A DNA stretch of 64,000 bases, from assembly GCA_035545555.1 (NCBI GenBank), contig DASZYD010000013.1, positions 21,212-85,211 on the forward strand, written 5' to 3'. Numbering within the stretch: position 1 is the stretch's first letter; each line of letters starts with the position of its first letter. Positions 51,142-59,124 of the stretch are shown here, in pieces. This stretch comes from JANWHZ01 sp035545555 (GTDB lineage Bacteria; Patescibacteriota; Saccharimonadia; Saccharimonadales; UBA4665). Position numbers and translations under genes: made by a program. The notes beneath the pieces were generated by a model that worked only from the letters and a program-made list of their open reading frames with translations, had not been told where the DNA came from and did no database searches.

Positions 51142-52421
51142 CGTTCGGGCTTGTCGATGTAATCCCGGCAGAAGCGTTCAAAAACGCCGTTCGTCCAGCC
51201 AAAGCCGGTTTGCGACGGATATACACCCTTTACCGGCGGCCGGTCAGGGCTGACGACGTTATACTTTTCCAAAAAGACGCCGTGCGTGTTAAACCACGCC
51301 ACGTTGCACTTCAGCCACTTCAGAGCAATCCGACGGGCATCGTCGTGGTAGCCGTAGCGTTCCAGCGCTTTGATCACGATGAAATGCAGCGGCGCCCAGC
51401 CATTGGGGTACGCCCATTGCGTGGGCACACTGCCCACGACATATTGACGCATCTGCAGTGAATCGGTTGTGGCCAGACCGCCTTTATTCTCGAAACGGCG
51501 GAGTGCCCGCACCAGGCCGGCGGCCTGATCGTTATCGACCATCCCCGCCCACATGGGGAAGTATGCCGCCAGGCTGCTCACCGTGCTGCGGCGCTTCTTG
51601 ACATAGTTGTAGTCGTAGTACAGACCGCGGATGCGATCCCACATCAGCTCGTTCATCGCCGCTCTGCGTTCGTCGGACGCTTTCTGCCACTTGGCGGCTG
51701 CCGTGGGGTCACCGAACATGCGTGCCGCGCGCACAAAGTCTGTCTCGTATTTGTACAGCAGCGCGTTGAGATCGACCGGCACATACTGCAGCGCGTGCCG
51801 GTTGAAACGCGGCGTCATATCCCAGCCGCTCTCGGCCTCTGCCAGATCGTCCAGCATGTTGATGTCGTAGTAGCGCGACAGACCGCGGTACACCTGCCGG
51901 TCATTCGGCTTCTTGGTACCCATCCAAACAATCTCGTACTCCTGCTCGGCAAGCTTGAGCGCCTCTTTCAGCCATCGCTCGCTCGGGTGAAACGTATCGT
52001 AGATATCAAAAATAAACGAGGTAAGGAACGGCGGCTGTGAGCGGCCGGTCAGATATGTACGCGAGGCATTGGGAACAACGCGGAAGCGCTTGAAGAGCGC
52101 CAGTAGATCCTCCAAAATGCCGGTGACAAGTTCCTGGTTCTCTTTGTCGAGCAGTCCCTGCGCAATAAAATAGCTGTCCCAGTAGTACAGTTCGTTGTAG
52201 TCGAAACTGGCCGTCGCGTCGTAGCTGGGTACCAGGTAGGGTTTGGGTAAGCCCAGCAGGCTCTCGTCATCTTTTGGGTGATAGCGCAAGACGTGCTGCC
52301 AATAGTCCCGCACATAGGCACGTGCTTTGCGTACATCTGCCGGCCCGAGCGTCGTATGGCGGCGCGGCAGGAGCCAACGGTCCCCTTTCGTCGCGTCTGA
52401 AGGTTGTAAAAGATGTAGCAT
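51138..52421 (-). CDS. Trehalase-like glycoside hydrolase (GH37 type)
   Basis: The 427-residue (alpha/alpha)6-barrel protein shows trehalase landmarks: DYNELYYWDSYFIAQGLL, a Gly-Trp-Asp in AESGWDMTPRF (the catalytic acid Asp), TQWAYPNGWAP (signature 2), LEKYNVV (the presumed catalytic base Glu) and GFGWTNGVFERF. It lacks a signal peptide, so it should act in the cytoplasm on trehalose or a related disaccharide. The Glu of the GGEY motif next to GFGWTNG is replaced (KGVYPSQTGFGW), so specificity may differ. The substrate is unproven. Confidence 0.82.
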   Translation of the reverse strand: MLHLLQPSDATKGDRWLLPRRHTTLGPADVRKARAYVRDYWQHVLRYHPKDDESLLGLPKPYLVPSYDATASFDYNELYYWDSYFIAQGLLDKENQELVTGILEDLLALFKRFRVVPNASRTYLTGRSQPPFLTSFIFDIYDTFHPSERWLKEALKLAEQEYEIVWMGTKKPNDRQVYRGLSRYYDINMLDDLAEAESGWDMTPRFNRHALQYVPVDLNALLYKYETDFVRAARMFGDPTAAAKWQKASDERRAAMNELMWDRIRGLYYDYNYVKKRRSTVSSLAAYFPMWAGMVDNDQAAGLVRALRRFENKGGLATTDSLQMRQYVVGSVPTQWAYPNGWAPLHFIVIKALERYGYHDDARRIALKWLKCNVAWFNTHGVFLEKYNVVSPDRPPVKGVYPSQTGFGWTNGVFERFCRDYIDKPER

Positions 52422-52571
52422 ACACTACCCGCCGTTAGGTTAGTTGATATCCGGAGATGATGAGCCAGATCATACAGTATCCAGCGCAGTAATCACATGT
52501 ATCATTATACGCACCGCGGCCAGCGCGCCGATTGCAAAATCGTTGTGCTATAGACACTGCGCCGGACCGGC

Positions 52572-54404
52572 CTACAGGACTTTTTGGCGCTTGCGCTTGG
52601 TGGGGTCGAGTTCGCGTTTGCGCAGGCGCAAGCTCTTGGGCGTCACTTCCAAAAGTTCGTCTTTCTCGATGAAATCGAGGCACTGCTCCAGACTGAGTAT
52701 GGTCGCCGGCGTCAACTGCACCACGCCGTCGGACGACTTGGAACGCATGTTGGTCAGGTGCTTGGCCTTGCAGACATTGATCTCCATGTCTTCCTGGCGC
52801 GTGTTGAGACCCACGATCTGGCCGGCGTAGACTTTCTCGGCCGGGCCGACGAAGAGGGTACCGCGGGCTTCGGCGGTCTGCAGCGAGTACGGCATGGTCG
52901 TGCCGGTTTCGAAGGCGATCAGCACGCCGTTGCGCAGCTGCTGCAGCGCCGGGCCAAGCGGCTGGTAGCCGGTGACGAGCGAGTTCATAACTACCGTGCC
53001 CTTGGTTTGGGTCATCAGCGTGTTGCGCAGGCCCAGCAGCGAACGCGTCGGCAGCTCGTAGACCAGCTTGGTCACGCCCTTCGGCGAGGCAAACTGCTCC
53101 TTGAGCACGGCGCGGCGGCGGCCCAGCTCCATCTGAATGGCGCCGACGTGTTCGGCCGGGACCTCGATAATCAATTCTTCGACCGGCTCGAGCGTCTGGC
53201 CGTTCTCTTCCTTGGTGACGACCTGCGGGCGGCCGACCTCAAACTCGTAGCCCTCGCGGCGCATGGCTTCGATCAGCACGCTCAGGTGCAGTTCGCCGCG
53301 GCCGCTAACCACAAAGCCGATGCCGCTATCTTCCACGCGCAGGCCCACGTTTGTCTCCAGCTCGCGCTCCAGGCGCTCGCCAATCTGGCGTGAGGTCGTA
53401 AATTCGCCCTCGGTGCCCTTGAACGGGCTGGTGTTGGGCCCCAGGTAAATCTTCAACGTCGGCGCCTCAACCTCAAGCACCGGCAAGGCCACCGGGTTGG
53501 TAGCGTCGGCAATGGTCTCGCCGATGTGTGCCTCGCCCACGCCGGTCAGCTGCACAATGTCGCCGGCAATACCGAGCGGCACTTCGAAGCGCGCCAGGCC
53601 ATAGCTCATAAACACAGCTTCCACACGCGCCTTGGCCTGGGTACCGTCTTTTTTACAGAGCGTCACCTGGTCGCCGGCTTTGACCTGGCCGGCCGAAATG
53701 CGGCCAATGGCGTACTTGCCCTTAAAGTTGTCCCACGCCAGCGCTGTTACCAGCATCTGGAATGGCGCATCGAGTGTGACTTGTGGTGCCGGGATCTCAG
53801 TGATAATGGCATCAAACAGCACGTCCAGGTTGCCCGGCGCGGCGATGTCCGCCGGAATGCCTTGCCATGCCTTGCCCTCGCGACCGACCGCGTAATACAC
53901 CGGGTAATGCAGTTGGTCCTCGTGGATCACCAGTTCCAGGAACAGATCGGCCAGCTCGTTTTCGACCTCTGTAATACGCGCGCCCGGCTTGTCGATTTTA
54001 TTGATGACCACAATGGGCTTGAGGCCGGCCGCCAGTGCCTTCGAGAGCACAAATTTGGTCTGCGGCATCGGGCCTTCTTGGGCGTCAACGATCAGCAGGC
54101 AGCCGTCAGCCATGTTAATCGTCCGCTCCACCTCACCTGAAAAGTCGGCGTGGCCCGGCGTGTCGATGATGTTGATGCGATATTCGCCGTGCTGCACTGC
54201 CGTCACCTTGGCGGTAATCGTAATGCCGCGTTCCCGCTCCTGGTCGCCGCTGTCCATGATGAGTTCCTGGCTCATCTCGGCCTGGTTGTCGCGGAAGGTT
54301 TTGGACTGTTTGAGCAGACCGTCCACCAGGGTCGTTTTGCCATGGTCAACGTGCGCGATAATCGCAATATTACGTATCTTTGATGGATCTTGGTTCTGAT
54401 TCAT
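52572..54404 (-). CDS. typA: Translational GTPase TypA/BipA
   Basis: TypA binds the ribosome under stress and helps late 50S assembly. The 610-residue protein has G1 AHVDHGKTTL, switch I with RGITI, G3 DTPGHADF, G4 NKIDKPGA, then domains II, III and V and the TypA-specific C-terminal domain (NSLVTGYQPLGPAL...RSKSSDGVVQLTPATILSLEQCLDFIEKDELLEVTPKSLRLRKREL). An extended -10 TGGTATAAT (TATAAT 54452-54457) gives a ~40-nt leader without a clear Shine-Dalgarno. Confidence 0.96.
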   Translation of the reverse strand: MNQNQDPSKIRNIAIIAHVDHGKTTLVDGLLKQSKTFRDNQAEMSQELIMDSGDQERERGITITAKVTAVQHGEYRINIIDTPGHADFSGEVERTINMADGCLLIVDAQEGPMPQTKFVLSKALAAGLKPIVVINKIDKPGARITEVENELADLFLELVIHEDQLHYPVYYAVGREGKAWQGIPADIAAPGNLDVLFDAIITEIPAPQVTLDAPFQMLVTALAWDNFKGKYAIGRISAGQVKAGDQVTLCKKDGTQAKARVEAVFMSYGLARFEVPLGIAGDIVQLTGVGEAHIGETIADATNPVALPVLEVEAPTLKIYLGPNTSPFKGTEGEFTTSRQIGERLERELETNVGLRVEDSGIGFVVSGRGELHLSVLIEAMRREGYEFEVGRPQVVTKEENGQTLEPVEELIIEVPAEHVGAIQMELGRRRAVLKEQFASPKGVTKLVYELPTRSLLGLRNTLMTQTKGTVVMNSLVTGYQPLGPALQQLRNGVLIAFETGTTMPYSLQTAEARGTLFVGPAEKVYAGQIVGLNTRQEDMEINVCKAKHLTNMRSKSSDGVVQLTPATILSLEQCLDFIEKDELLEVTPKSLRLRKRELDPTKRKRQKVL

Positions 54405-54451
54405 ATATAAAAAGACGCCTTTGCAAGCGCCCCTGTTGCTTACTTACCGCC

Positions 54452-54460
54452 ATTATACCA
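54452..54460 (-). promoter_or_regulatory. Extended -10 promoter of typA
   Basis: TGGTATAAT on the minus strand; no good -35. The leader holds a weak 5-bp hairpin followed by TTTTT just before the ATG. Confidence 0.55.
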
Positions 54461-54483
54461 TAAGGAGGTTATCAGGGGAAGAT

Positions 54484-54512
54484 TTGACATAACAGAGGTG
54501 GGATGATAAGGT
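54484..54512 (+). promoter_or_regulatory. Promoter of the 59-residue protein gene
   Basis: Consensus TTGACA (54484-54489), 17-nt spacer, TAAGGT (54507-54512), then 6 nt to the ATG at 54519. This is one of the clearest leaderless promoters in the window. Confidence 0.75.
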
Positions 54513-54518
54513 CCAGAC

Positions 54519-54698
54519 ATGGAAAAACTTACTACACCATCAGAACAGGAAGAACTCACCCAGCTCACAGTATTAACAGAAATCGATGATGCTCCGAAAC
54601 TGGTCGCTGAAATCACTCCTGCATACGATGCAAACGGCAACGTGGTCAATGGCACGCTGGAAGAATTCGTCGTGCCTTCGCATGAAGATGATCGTTAG
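54519..54698 (+). CDS. Small acidic protein, 59 residues
   Basis: The product is unknown. It is acidic (MEKLTTPSEQEELTQLTVLT..., ending VVPSHEDDR) and has a compact beta-like middle (PKLVAEITPAYDANGNVVNG). Codon use is normal, and the gene stands behind a near-consensus promoter. Its length falls below common gene-finder limits, so it may be missed by annotation. Confidence 0.72.
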   Translation: MEKLTTPSEQEELTQLTVLTEIDDAPKLVAEITPAYDANGNVVNGTLEEFVVPSHEDDR

Positions 54699-54799
54699 CT
54701 AAGCACACAGCACCTGCAGAGCCCAGCGTGCCAGCACTGCTGTGTAGATGCGTCAACCATCTCTATCTATTACTGCAATAACTACTTCCGGGAGCTATT

Positions 54800-54994
54800 A
54801 TGCCGTTACATGAACAGACACAACACGAGATCGAACAGCTAAATGACGTTCTTGATGACCTGACCAATGCATTCGGTGAGGGCGTAGAGGAGAGCGGTGC
54901 ATATCAACAATACCTAGAGCAGCTCGGTGCGCTCGCGGTTGAAGCCGAGAATCAAGGGTATGAGTTCGGTCAAATTTCCAAATACTCGGTCTGA
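54800..54994 (+). CDS. Small helical acidic protein, 64 residues
   Basis: The product is unknown. It is almost entirely helical and acidic (HEIEQLNDVLDDLTNAFGEGVEESGAYQQYLEQLGALAVEAENQGY). The Shine-Dalgarno GGGAG lies 6-7 nt before the ATG. It may pair with the 59-residue gene upstream, which has the same orientation and a 101-nt gap. Confidence 0.7.
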   Translation: MPLHEQTQHEIEQLNDVLDDLTNAFGEGVEESGAYQQYLEQLGALAVEAENQGYEFGQISKYSV

Positions 54995-55014
54995 CAGGCC
55001 GTAGCGCAACTGCT

Positions 55015-55302
55015 TCACGTATGATTGTATGATTCGCGCAACAGCGTCTTAGCCTGCTCAAGTATATGTTTTTGCGTGGCGGGTAACTGTTTGCCGGCAC
55101 GGTTGATATAGAACGTCAGCATGGACATGGCCGATTGGTATGGAGTGCCCTTGCGGCGCGTGCTGCTGTCGGCCGAGTGTTTGAGCGATAGGGCGATCTT
55201 GCGCGGATCGCGCCACGTAAAGATGCCCGCCTCCAGATCAAGCGCGTGGCTGCGTTTGGTGACTGCCTGCGACCACTGCGTTGCCATAGCGCCAGCTATC
55301 AC
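55015..55302 (-). CDS. DUF3175 family protein
   Basis: The protein (95 residues from GTG, 90 from the ATG at 55285-55287) matches DUF3175 along its length: KRSHALDLEAGIFTWRDPRKIALSLKHSADSSTRRKGTPYQSAMSMLTFYINRAGKQLP. DUF3175 proteins are short and of unknown function, found in diverse bacteria. The GTG overlaps the upstream stop (GTGA), giving translational coupling to the acidic gene before it. Confidence 0.87.
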   Translation of the reverse strand: MIAGAMATQWSQAVTKRSHALDLEAGIFTWRDPRKIALSLKHSADSSTRRKGTPYQSAMSMLTFYINRAGKQLPATQKHILEQAKTLLRESYNHT

Positions 55303-55649
55303 AGAGCCCGGCGGGGCTTTGGTTCCTCATCCTTATGCCGCTTCGGCCATTTCAGGCGTCCCAACAGTTCTTTGCCCTTTTGCAGGGGATGGTACGCAAC
55401 CACCGCGTTGCCAGCGTTTGGCTCGCTCGCTTCGGTGGCACCGGCCAAGCCTTCGTCGTACAGCTCCTGCGTCTCGATGGCTGTGTCTGTTGCCGGGTGT
55501 GTTGGGTCAAGCCGCTCCGAAACCTGCCGCCAGTCGTCGGGTGTAGCGTCAGGGTCGCGCTCCTCGTCCACGGCCGGAGCGAACGGCGTGCCGTTATCCT
55601 CCGGCAACTCCTCTAGACGGTCCTCGTCGCTTGGCTCATCTGGTGGCAT
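55299..55649 (-). CDS. Acidic hypothetical protein upstream of the DUF3175 gene
   Basis: The 116-residue product is unknown, acidic and Pro/Glu-rich in its first half (PPDEPSDEDRLEELPEDNGTPF), then AYHPLQKGKELLGRLKWPKRHKDEEPKPRR with a basic end. It is probably mostly disordered. The ATG at 55647-55649 has AAGGAGG 6 nt upstream, with TATACT before that. It is co-transcribed with DUF3175. Confidence 0.7.
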   Translation of the reverse strand: MPPDEPSDEDRLEELPEDNGTPFAPAVDEERDPDATPDDWRQVSERLDPTHPATDTAIETQELYDEGLAGATEASEPNAGNAVVAYHPLQKGKELLGRLKWPKRHKDEEPKPRRAL

Positions 55650-55702
55650 CGTACCCTCCTTTGCCACTTACCAGTATATCGCGATATCGCGCCCTGCGGC
55701 AC

Positions 55703-55729
55703 ACAAAAAGCGGCCCACTAAGGGCCGCT
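55703..55729 (-). terminator. Rho-independent terminator of tmRNA
   Basis: An 8-bp GC-rich stem AGCGGCCC/GGGCCGCT (55722-55729 with 55709-55716, loop 5) is followed on the minus strand by TTTTTGTG. Confidence 0.88.
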
Positions 55730-55741
55730 GCTATATGACTC

Positions 55742-56133
55742 TGGTGGAGCTGGCGGGATGTGCGCCCGCGTCCGCTGGTGTACCAGGGTTAGTATTCTAC
55801 AGGTGTAGTCCGTTTACGCAGTCTTGCAGTCAGATCGGTGAACGGACAAAAGGTCCGGCTGCAAAAGTCCCAAGCTTAGCACTCGTCATGGACAGGACAA
55901 GTGAGCAATCAGATGATATGAAACGATTCCAGGCTATCTGATGTCGTCTGAAGCGTTGCTGCAGCACTTAGGCTGCAACTGGTGCGAAAGAAAATGCGCG
56001 GGGCGCAAAAGCGCTTGCTACAAAGTTCTTCACGCGAGTAAATGCGTTTGCATCTATTCAGGGTTGCCTATAACGCTGACAAGCGACCTGCTACCTAACC
56101 GATAAAGACCAACGTCGAGCTTAAATCAGCCCC
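55742..56133 (-). ncRNA. ssrA: Transfer-messenger RNA (tmRNA)
   Basis: The 5' end GGGGCTGATTTAAGCTCGACG is the classic tmRNA start, and it pairs with the 3' acceptor CAGCTCC followed by ACCA. tmRNA rescues stalled ribosomes and tags the nascent peptide. The tag frame follows TAG-AT and starts GCA AAC at 56051, ending in TAA at 55968-55970. The peptide has 27 residues, begins ANAFTRVKN and ends FAPVAA. The T loop reads CGCACAT instead of a TTCRA type. A 5' precursor hairpin and a terminator frame the gene. Confidence 0.95.
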
Positions 56134-56139
56134 ACATAC

Positions 56140-56173
56140 GGGTCGTCACCTCTGTGACGACCCTCGTATTATA
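56140..56173 (-). promoter_or_regulatory. tmRNA promoter (-10) and precursor hairpin
   Basis: TATAAT at 56168-56173 is followed by a perfect 10-bp inverted repeat GGGTCGTCAC/GTGACGACCC (56154-56163 with 56140-56149, loop 4). The repeat ends 6 nt before the mature tmRNA 5' end. It would form the removed 5' leader and may guide RNase P, or partly terminate readthrough from the MFS gene. Confidence 0.65.
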
Positions 56174-56179
56174 GCACAA

Positions 56180-57475
56180 TCAGGCGGCTTCGACCATGTC
56201 GACGCGCTCGGCGCTATCGACGCGGCGGCTGGCGCGGTAGAAGCTGTTGAAGATGATGCCGCCGCCCAGCACTGCGATACCACCAATCACCACCGGCACA
56301 TTAACCCCCATGGCCGCCACATAGCCGGCAATGGCCGCCGGGATAGCCTGCGCCAGGGCTTGCACGCTCGCCTCAATGCCCAGCACCTCGCCTTGCGACT
56401 TTTTGCCGGCAGACAGGCTAACGAGCGCCGAGGCATTTGCCATGGTCAGACCGTTGAACAAAGCGATAGCCGGCCCCACCAAAAGCAGCTGCGCCGTATC
56501 GCGCGGCCAGAGCTGCAGGAACAGCGCCGCGGCATTGCCCAGCATACTCACCCGCAAGATCTGGTGCGCCTTAAAGCGCTTCACGGCCAGCGGCACAATG
56601 ATCGCTTGCGCCAGAGCAATACAGATGCCGATATACGCAAAGTAATCGCCGACGTTGTTAGTGGTAAAGTGCAGTTTCTGGATGAGCAGAATCTGGAAAA
56701 AAGTGGTGAAGAACGTAAACCCGCCCCAGAAGCAGAACTCCGCGCTAAAGACCGTCCGCAGGCCCGGCATCGTAGCCGCCCGAACGATGTTATGCAGCGA
56801 GCGGTTCCAGGCAATCTTGAGCGCTTTGTTGATGTGCCGGTGTGTCTCGGGCAGGATCGCCAGCATCAGCATGGTATTGATGGCGCTCAGGATAGCCGTA
56901 AACCAAAACGGCGTGGCCGGATCAAACCAGCCCGGCGTATGGAATAGACCGAGGACATCGGCGTGCGGCACCGCCAGGCGGGCACCGATGTATGGCCCCA
57001 TCACAAAGCCCATGCCAAACGCCGCGCCGATGATGCCGAAGTTGCGCGCCCGGTGCTCGGGTTTGCTCACATCGGCGATGACGGCACGCGCCACGCTGAT
57101 GTTGCCGCCGGTGATGCCGTCGAACGCCCGCCCTACGAACAGCAGCGGAATGTTCTTGGTCAGAATGGCAATGGCAAACAGCACATAGCCGACAGCCGTG
57201 CCGAAAAGGCTGAAACCAAGGATCGGCTTGCGCCCGTAGCGGTCCGACAATTGCCCGAGGATCGGCGTGGCGAAGAATTGCATCAGCGGGTAGATGGCCG
57301 TCAGCCAGCCAAGGATGATCAACCCCGTGTCAAAGCTATAGCCGGCCGGCGTAAAGATTTTGTAGACCAGCTGCGGCAGTACCGGGATAAGAATACCCAC
57401 GCCCAGCACGTCCAGAAAGACGGTCAGCAGGACAACGGGCAGCGCCCTGCTTTCAGTTTTGCTTGTTTGTTCCAT
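56180..57475 (-). CDS. MFS transporter, TetA/DHA1-like drug efflux type
   Basis: The 431-residue protein has about 12 hydrophobic helices and the major-facilitator loop motif GQLSDRYGRKPILGFS between helices 2 and 3, plus the antiporter-type LDVLGVGILIPVLPQL helix 1 and GPYIGARLA in helix 5. It probably exports a small toxic compound by proton exchange. It follows the MarR gene by 18 nt with AAGGAG 5-6 nt before the ATG, a common pairing in which MarR represses the pump. Confidence 0.92.
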   Translation of the reverse strand: MEQTSKTESRALPVVLLTVFLDVLGVGILIPVLPQLVYKIFTPAGYSFDTGLIILGWLTAIYPLMQFFATPILGQLSDRYGRKPILGFSLFGTAVGYVLFAIAILTKNIPLLFVGRAFDGITGGNISVARAVIADVSKPEHRARNFGIIGAAFGMGFVMGPYIGARLAVPHADVLGLFHTPGWFDPATPFWFTAILSAINTMLMLAILPETHRHINKALKIAWNRSLHNIVRAATMPGLRTVFSAEFCFWGGFTFFTTFFQILLIQKLHFTTNNVGDYFAYIGICIALAQAIIVPLAVKRFKAHQILRVSMLGNAAALFLQLWPRDTAQLLLVGPAIALFNGLTMANASALVSLSAGKKSQGEVLGIEASVQALAQAIPAAIAGYVAAMGVNVPVVIGGIAVLGGGIIFNSFYRASRRVDSAERVDMVEAA

Positions 57476-57493
57476 AAAAACTCCTTACGTGCG

Positions 57494-57949
57494 TTATGCG
57501 TGGGCGGTCGGGTCGGGATGTGCCGTATGGCAGACCCGGCCATGCAGGACGCCGAGCAGCTCATCCAGCTGTTCGTGCTGCTTGGTGCCAAGCGCTGTAA
57601 AGGTCGGCGCGTGATACTTCTCCAGCACCGCCATGGCCGCTTCAGCCAGCCGCAACCCCTTGCGTGTCGGCACCGTCAGGTGCTGCCGGTGGTCTTTGGG
57701 GTTGATGATGCTGTGCAGCAGCCCGTCATCCAACATCAGCTTGACCTGACGGCTGATACTCGCCTCGGTCTGTCCAAGGTCGTTCGCGACATCCCGCTGC
57801 TTCACGTCCGGGCATACCTTCAGCAACTGCAAAATTTTAAACTGCGCCAGGCCGATGCCCAGTTGCTCCTGCAGCACTTGGTCGGACTGCTTCGCCAGCA
57901 GCGACGCGACATGTTGCAGCAGATAGCCGAGGTGATTGGTCGGGCGCAT
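57494..57949 (-). CDS. MarR-family transcriptional regulator
   Basis: The 151-residue winged-helix protein shows the MarR pattern: IGLAQFKILQLLKVCPDVKQRDVANDLGQTEASISRQVKLMLDDGLL (recognition helix) and the wing NPKDHRQHLTVPTRKGLRLAEAA with conserved DxR. It should dimerise and repress its own operon and perhaps the divergent gene. The transcript leader is about 12 nt with no clear Shine-Dalgarno. Confidence 0.93.
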   Translation of the reverse strand: MRPTNHLGYLLQHVASLLAKQSDQVLQEQLGIGLAQFKILQLLKVCPDVKQRDVANDLGQTEASISRQVKLMLDDGLLHSIINPKDHRQHLTVPTRKGLRLAEAAMAVLEKYHAPTFTALGTKQHEQLDELLGVLHGRVCHTAHPDPTAHA

Positions 57950-57967
57950 ACAAATAGTTACCGTTCT

Positions 57968-58032
57968 AGCCTATCAAAATAGCTTAACATGTCAAGCTTA
58001 ATGTTGACAGAGTAGCAAACTACCAGTATAAG
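57968..58032. promoter_or_regulatory. Back-to-back promoters and probable MarR operator
   Basis: Minus strand: TTGACA (57990-57995), 16 nt, TAGGCT (57968-57973) for marR. Plus strand: TTGACA (58004-58009), 17 nt, TATAAG (58027-58032), then 7 nt to the ATG at 58040. The two -35 boxes form an inverted repeat with 8-nt spacing, and AACAT/ATGTT (57986-57990, 58001-58005) adds symmetry. A dimer bound here would block both directions. Confidence 0.65.
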
Positions 58033-58039
58033 TTTTGGT

Positions 58040-58324
58040 ATGAGTGAGCAAGGGCCACAAGAGCTGCAGCAGCAGCTTGCCCAGCAGCAGCATGTTATCA
58101 ATGAGCTGTGCTATGTGCTGCGGTGGGCGAATGAGTACCTAGCAGCGATGCCTGAAGCTGATAAGCCCTATGCTATGGAGCATGGAGTAGCAAACTGTAT
58201 CCGAACGGTACAGCAGCGTTTAGGCAACACGGTTGCCCGCTACTGGCCAGACGCTGGCTTGCAGCGCGATGAGCCGCTCGGCCCTAAGCAGTTTGATGCT
58301 GACGGCACTGGCCCAGCGGGTTAG
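58040..58324 (+). CDS. Small hypothetical protein divergent from marR
   Basis: The 94-residue product is unknown. It is Gln-rich and helical at the start (GPQELQQQLAQQQHVINELCYVLRWANEYLAAM) and resembles no enzyme. It stands behind a near-consensus leaderless promoter in the MarR-controlled region, so it may be co-regulated with the efflux pump. Its end overlaps rsmA by 4 nt, tail to tail. Confidence 0.7.
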   Translation: MSEQGPQELQQQLAQQQHVINELCYVLRWANEYLAAMPEADKPYAMEHGVANCIRTVQQRLGNTVARYWPDAGLQRDEPLGPKQFDADGTGPAG

Positions 58325-59115
58325 CGAGGTAGGCGGTGATTGGCACGGTAAAGGTCATGCCACTGCGTTAGCGATAGGGATTGCGCACGGGTCGACGGCG
58401 GGACATTGGCAGCGCCCAGCAGCGCCATGGTCGTACTGCGGTCGAGGTGGAGGCCGGCGCCCAGCGCGTTGAGCAAGGTCTTACGGCGCTGCGCGAAGCC
58501 GGCTTTGACGAGGCGGAAGAAGGCGGCGGAGTCGACATCCCGGAACAGCGGGCCGGCCCGGCGTTGCAAGACAAGGATTTGCGAATCCACCTTTGGCGGC
58601 GGCGTAAACAGACGCGCCGGCACTTCCTGCCCCAACGACACGTGCCAGTAAAACTGCGCCGTAACGGACAGCAACGACATATCTCCCGGCTTGGCCGCAA
58701 CCCGCTCGGCAACCTCTTTTTGTACCAGCAGCACCGCGCAAGCGGGCGGACTAGTGCTCTCCGACAGCACGCGGATGAGGTTGCTGGTAAGGTAATAGGG
58801 GATGTTCGCCACCACTTTGTAGCCGGCGGGCACGGCGGTAAAGTCGAAATGCAGGATATCCTGCCGCACTACTTCCAGATTGGATGCCGGCACGCGGCCG
58901 GGCAGTTCGTCGGCCAGTGTGTTATCGAACTCCACTGCTACGACGCGGGCAGCTCGCCCGACCAGCAATCTTGTAAGCGTGCCGGTGCCCGGGCCGATCT
59001 CGACCACGGTGTCATCAGGCCGTACGTCAGCGGCGGCACACATCGCCTCCAAACTGGCAGCGTCAGTCAACCAGTGCTGGCCTAACGATTTGTTCGCAAA
59101 CGGCAAGTCATTCAT
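58321..59115 (-). CDS. rsmA: 16S rRNA dimethyladenosine transferase RsmA (KsgA)
   Basis: RsmA dimethylates two adjacent adenosines in helix 45 of 16S rRNA. The 264-residue SAM-dependent methyltransferase shows SLGQHWLTD, motif I VVEIGPGTGTLTRLL, the acidic motif II VVAVEFDNTLADEL, QDILHFDF and the catalytic NIPYYLTSNLI. The ATG at 59113-59115 lies 6 nt after TAGACT; a GTG one codon earlier is less likely. The next gene upstream, at 59125-60402, ends 9 nt before this start. Confidence 0.95.
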   Translation of the reverse strand: MNDLPFANKSLGQHWLTDAASLEAMCAAADVRPDDTVVEIGPGTGTLTRLLVGRAARVVAVEFDNTLADELPGRVPASNLEVVRQDILHFDFTAVPAGYKVVANIPYYLTSNLIRVLSESTSPPACAVLLVQKEVAERVAAKPGDMSLLSVTAQFYWHVSLGQEVPARLFTPPPKVDSQILVLQRRAGPLFRDVDSAAFFRLVKAGFAQRRKTLLNALGAGLHLDRSTTMALLGAANVPPSTRAQSLSLTQWHDLYRANHRLPR

Positions 59116-59124
59116 CACCCCAGT

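Noticed and set aside
52422..52571. Short frame MIWLIISGYQLT upstream of the trehalase-like gene as a leader peptide
   Set aside because: No ribosome site, promoter spacing does not fit, and no meaningful residue bias.
54405..54440. Terminator-like hairpin with TTTTT just before typA
   Set aside because: The stem is only 5 bp with a wobble pair and an 8-nt loop; too weak to call an attenuator.
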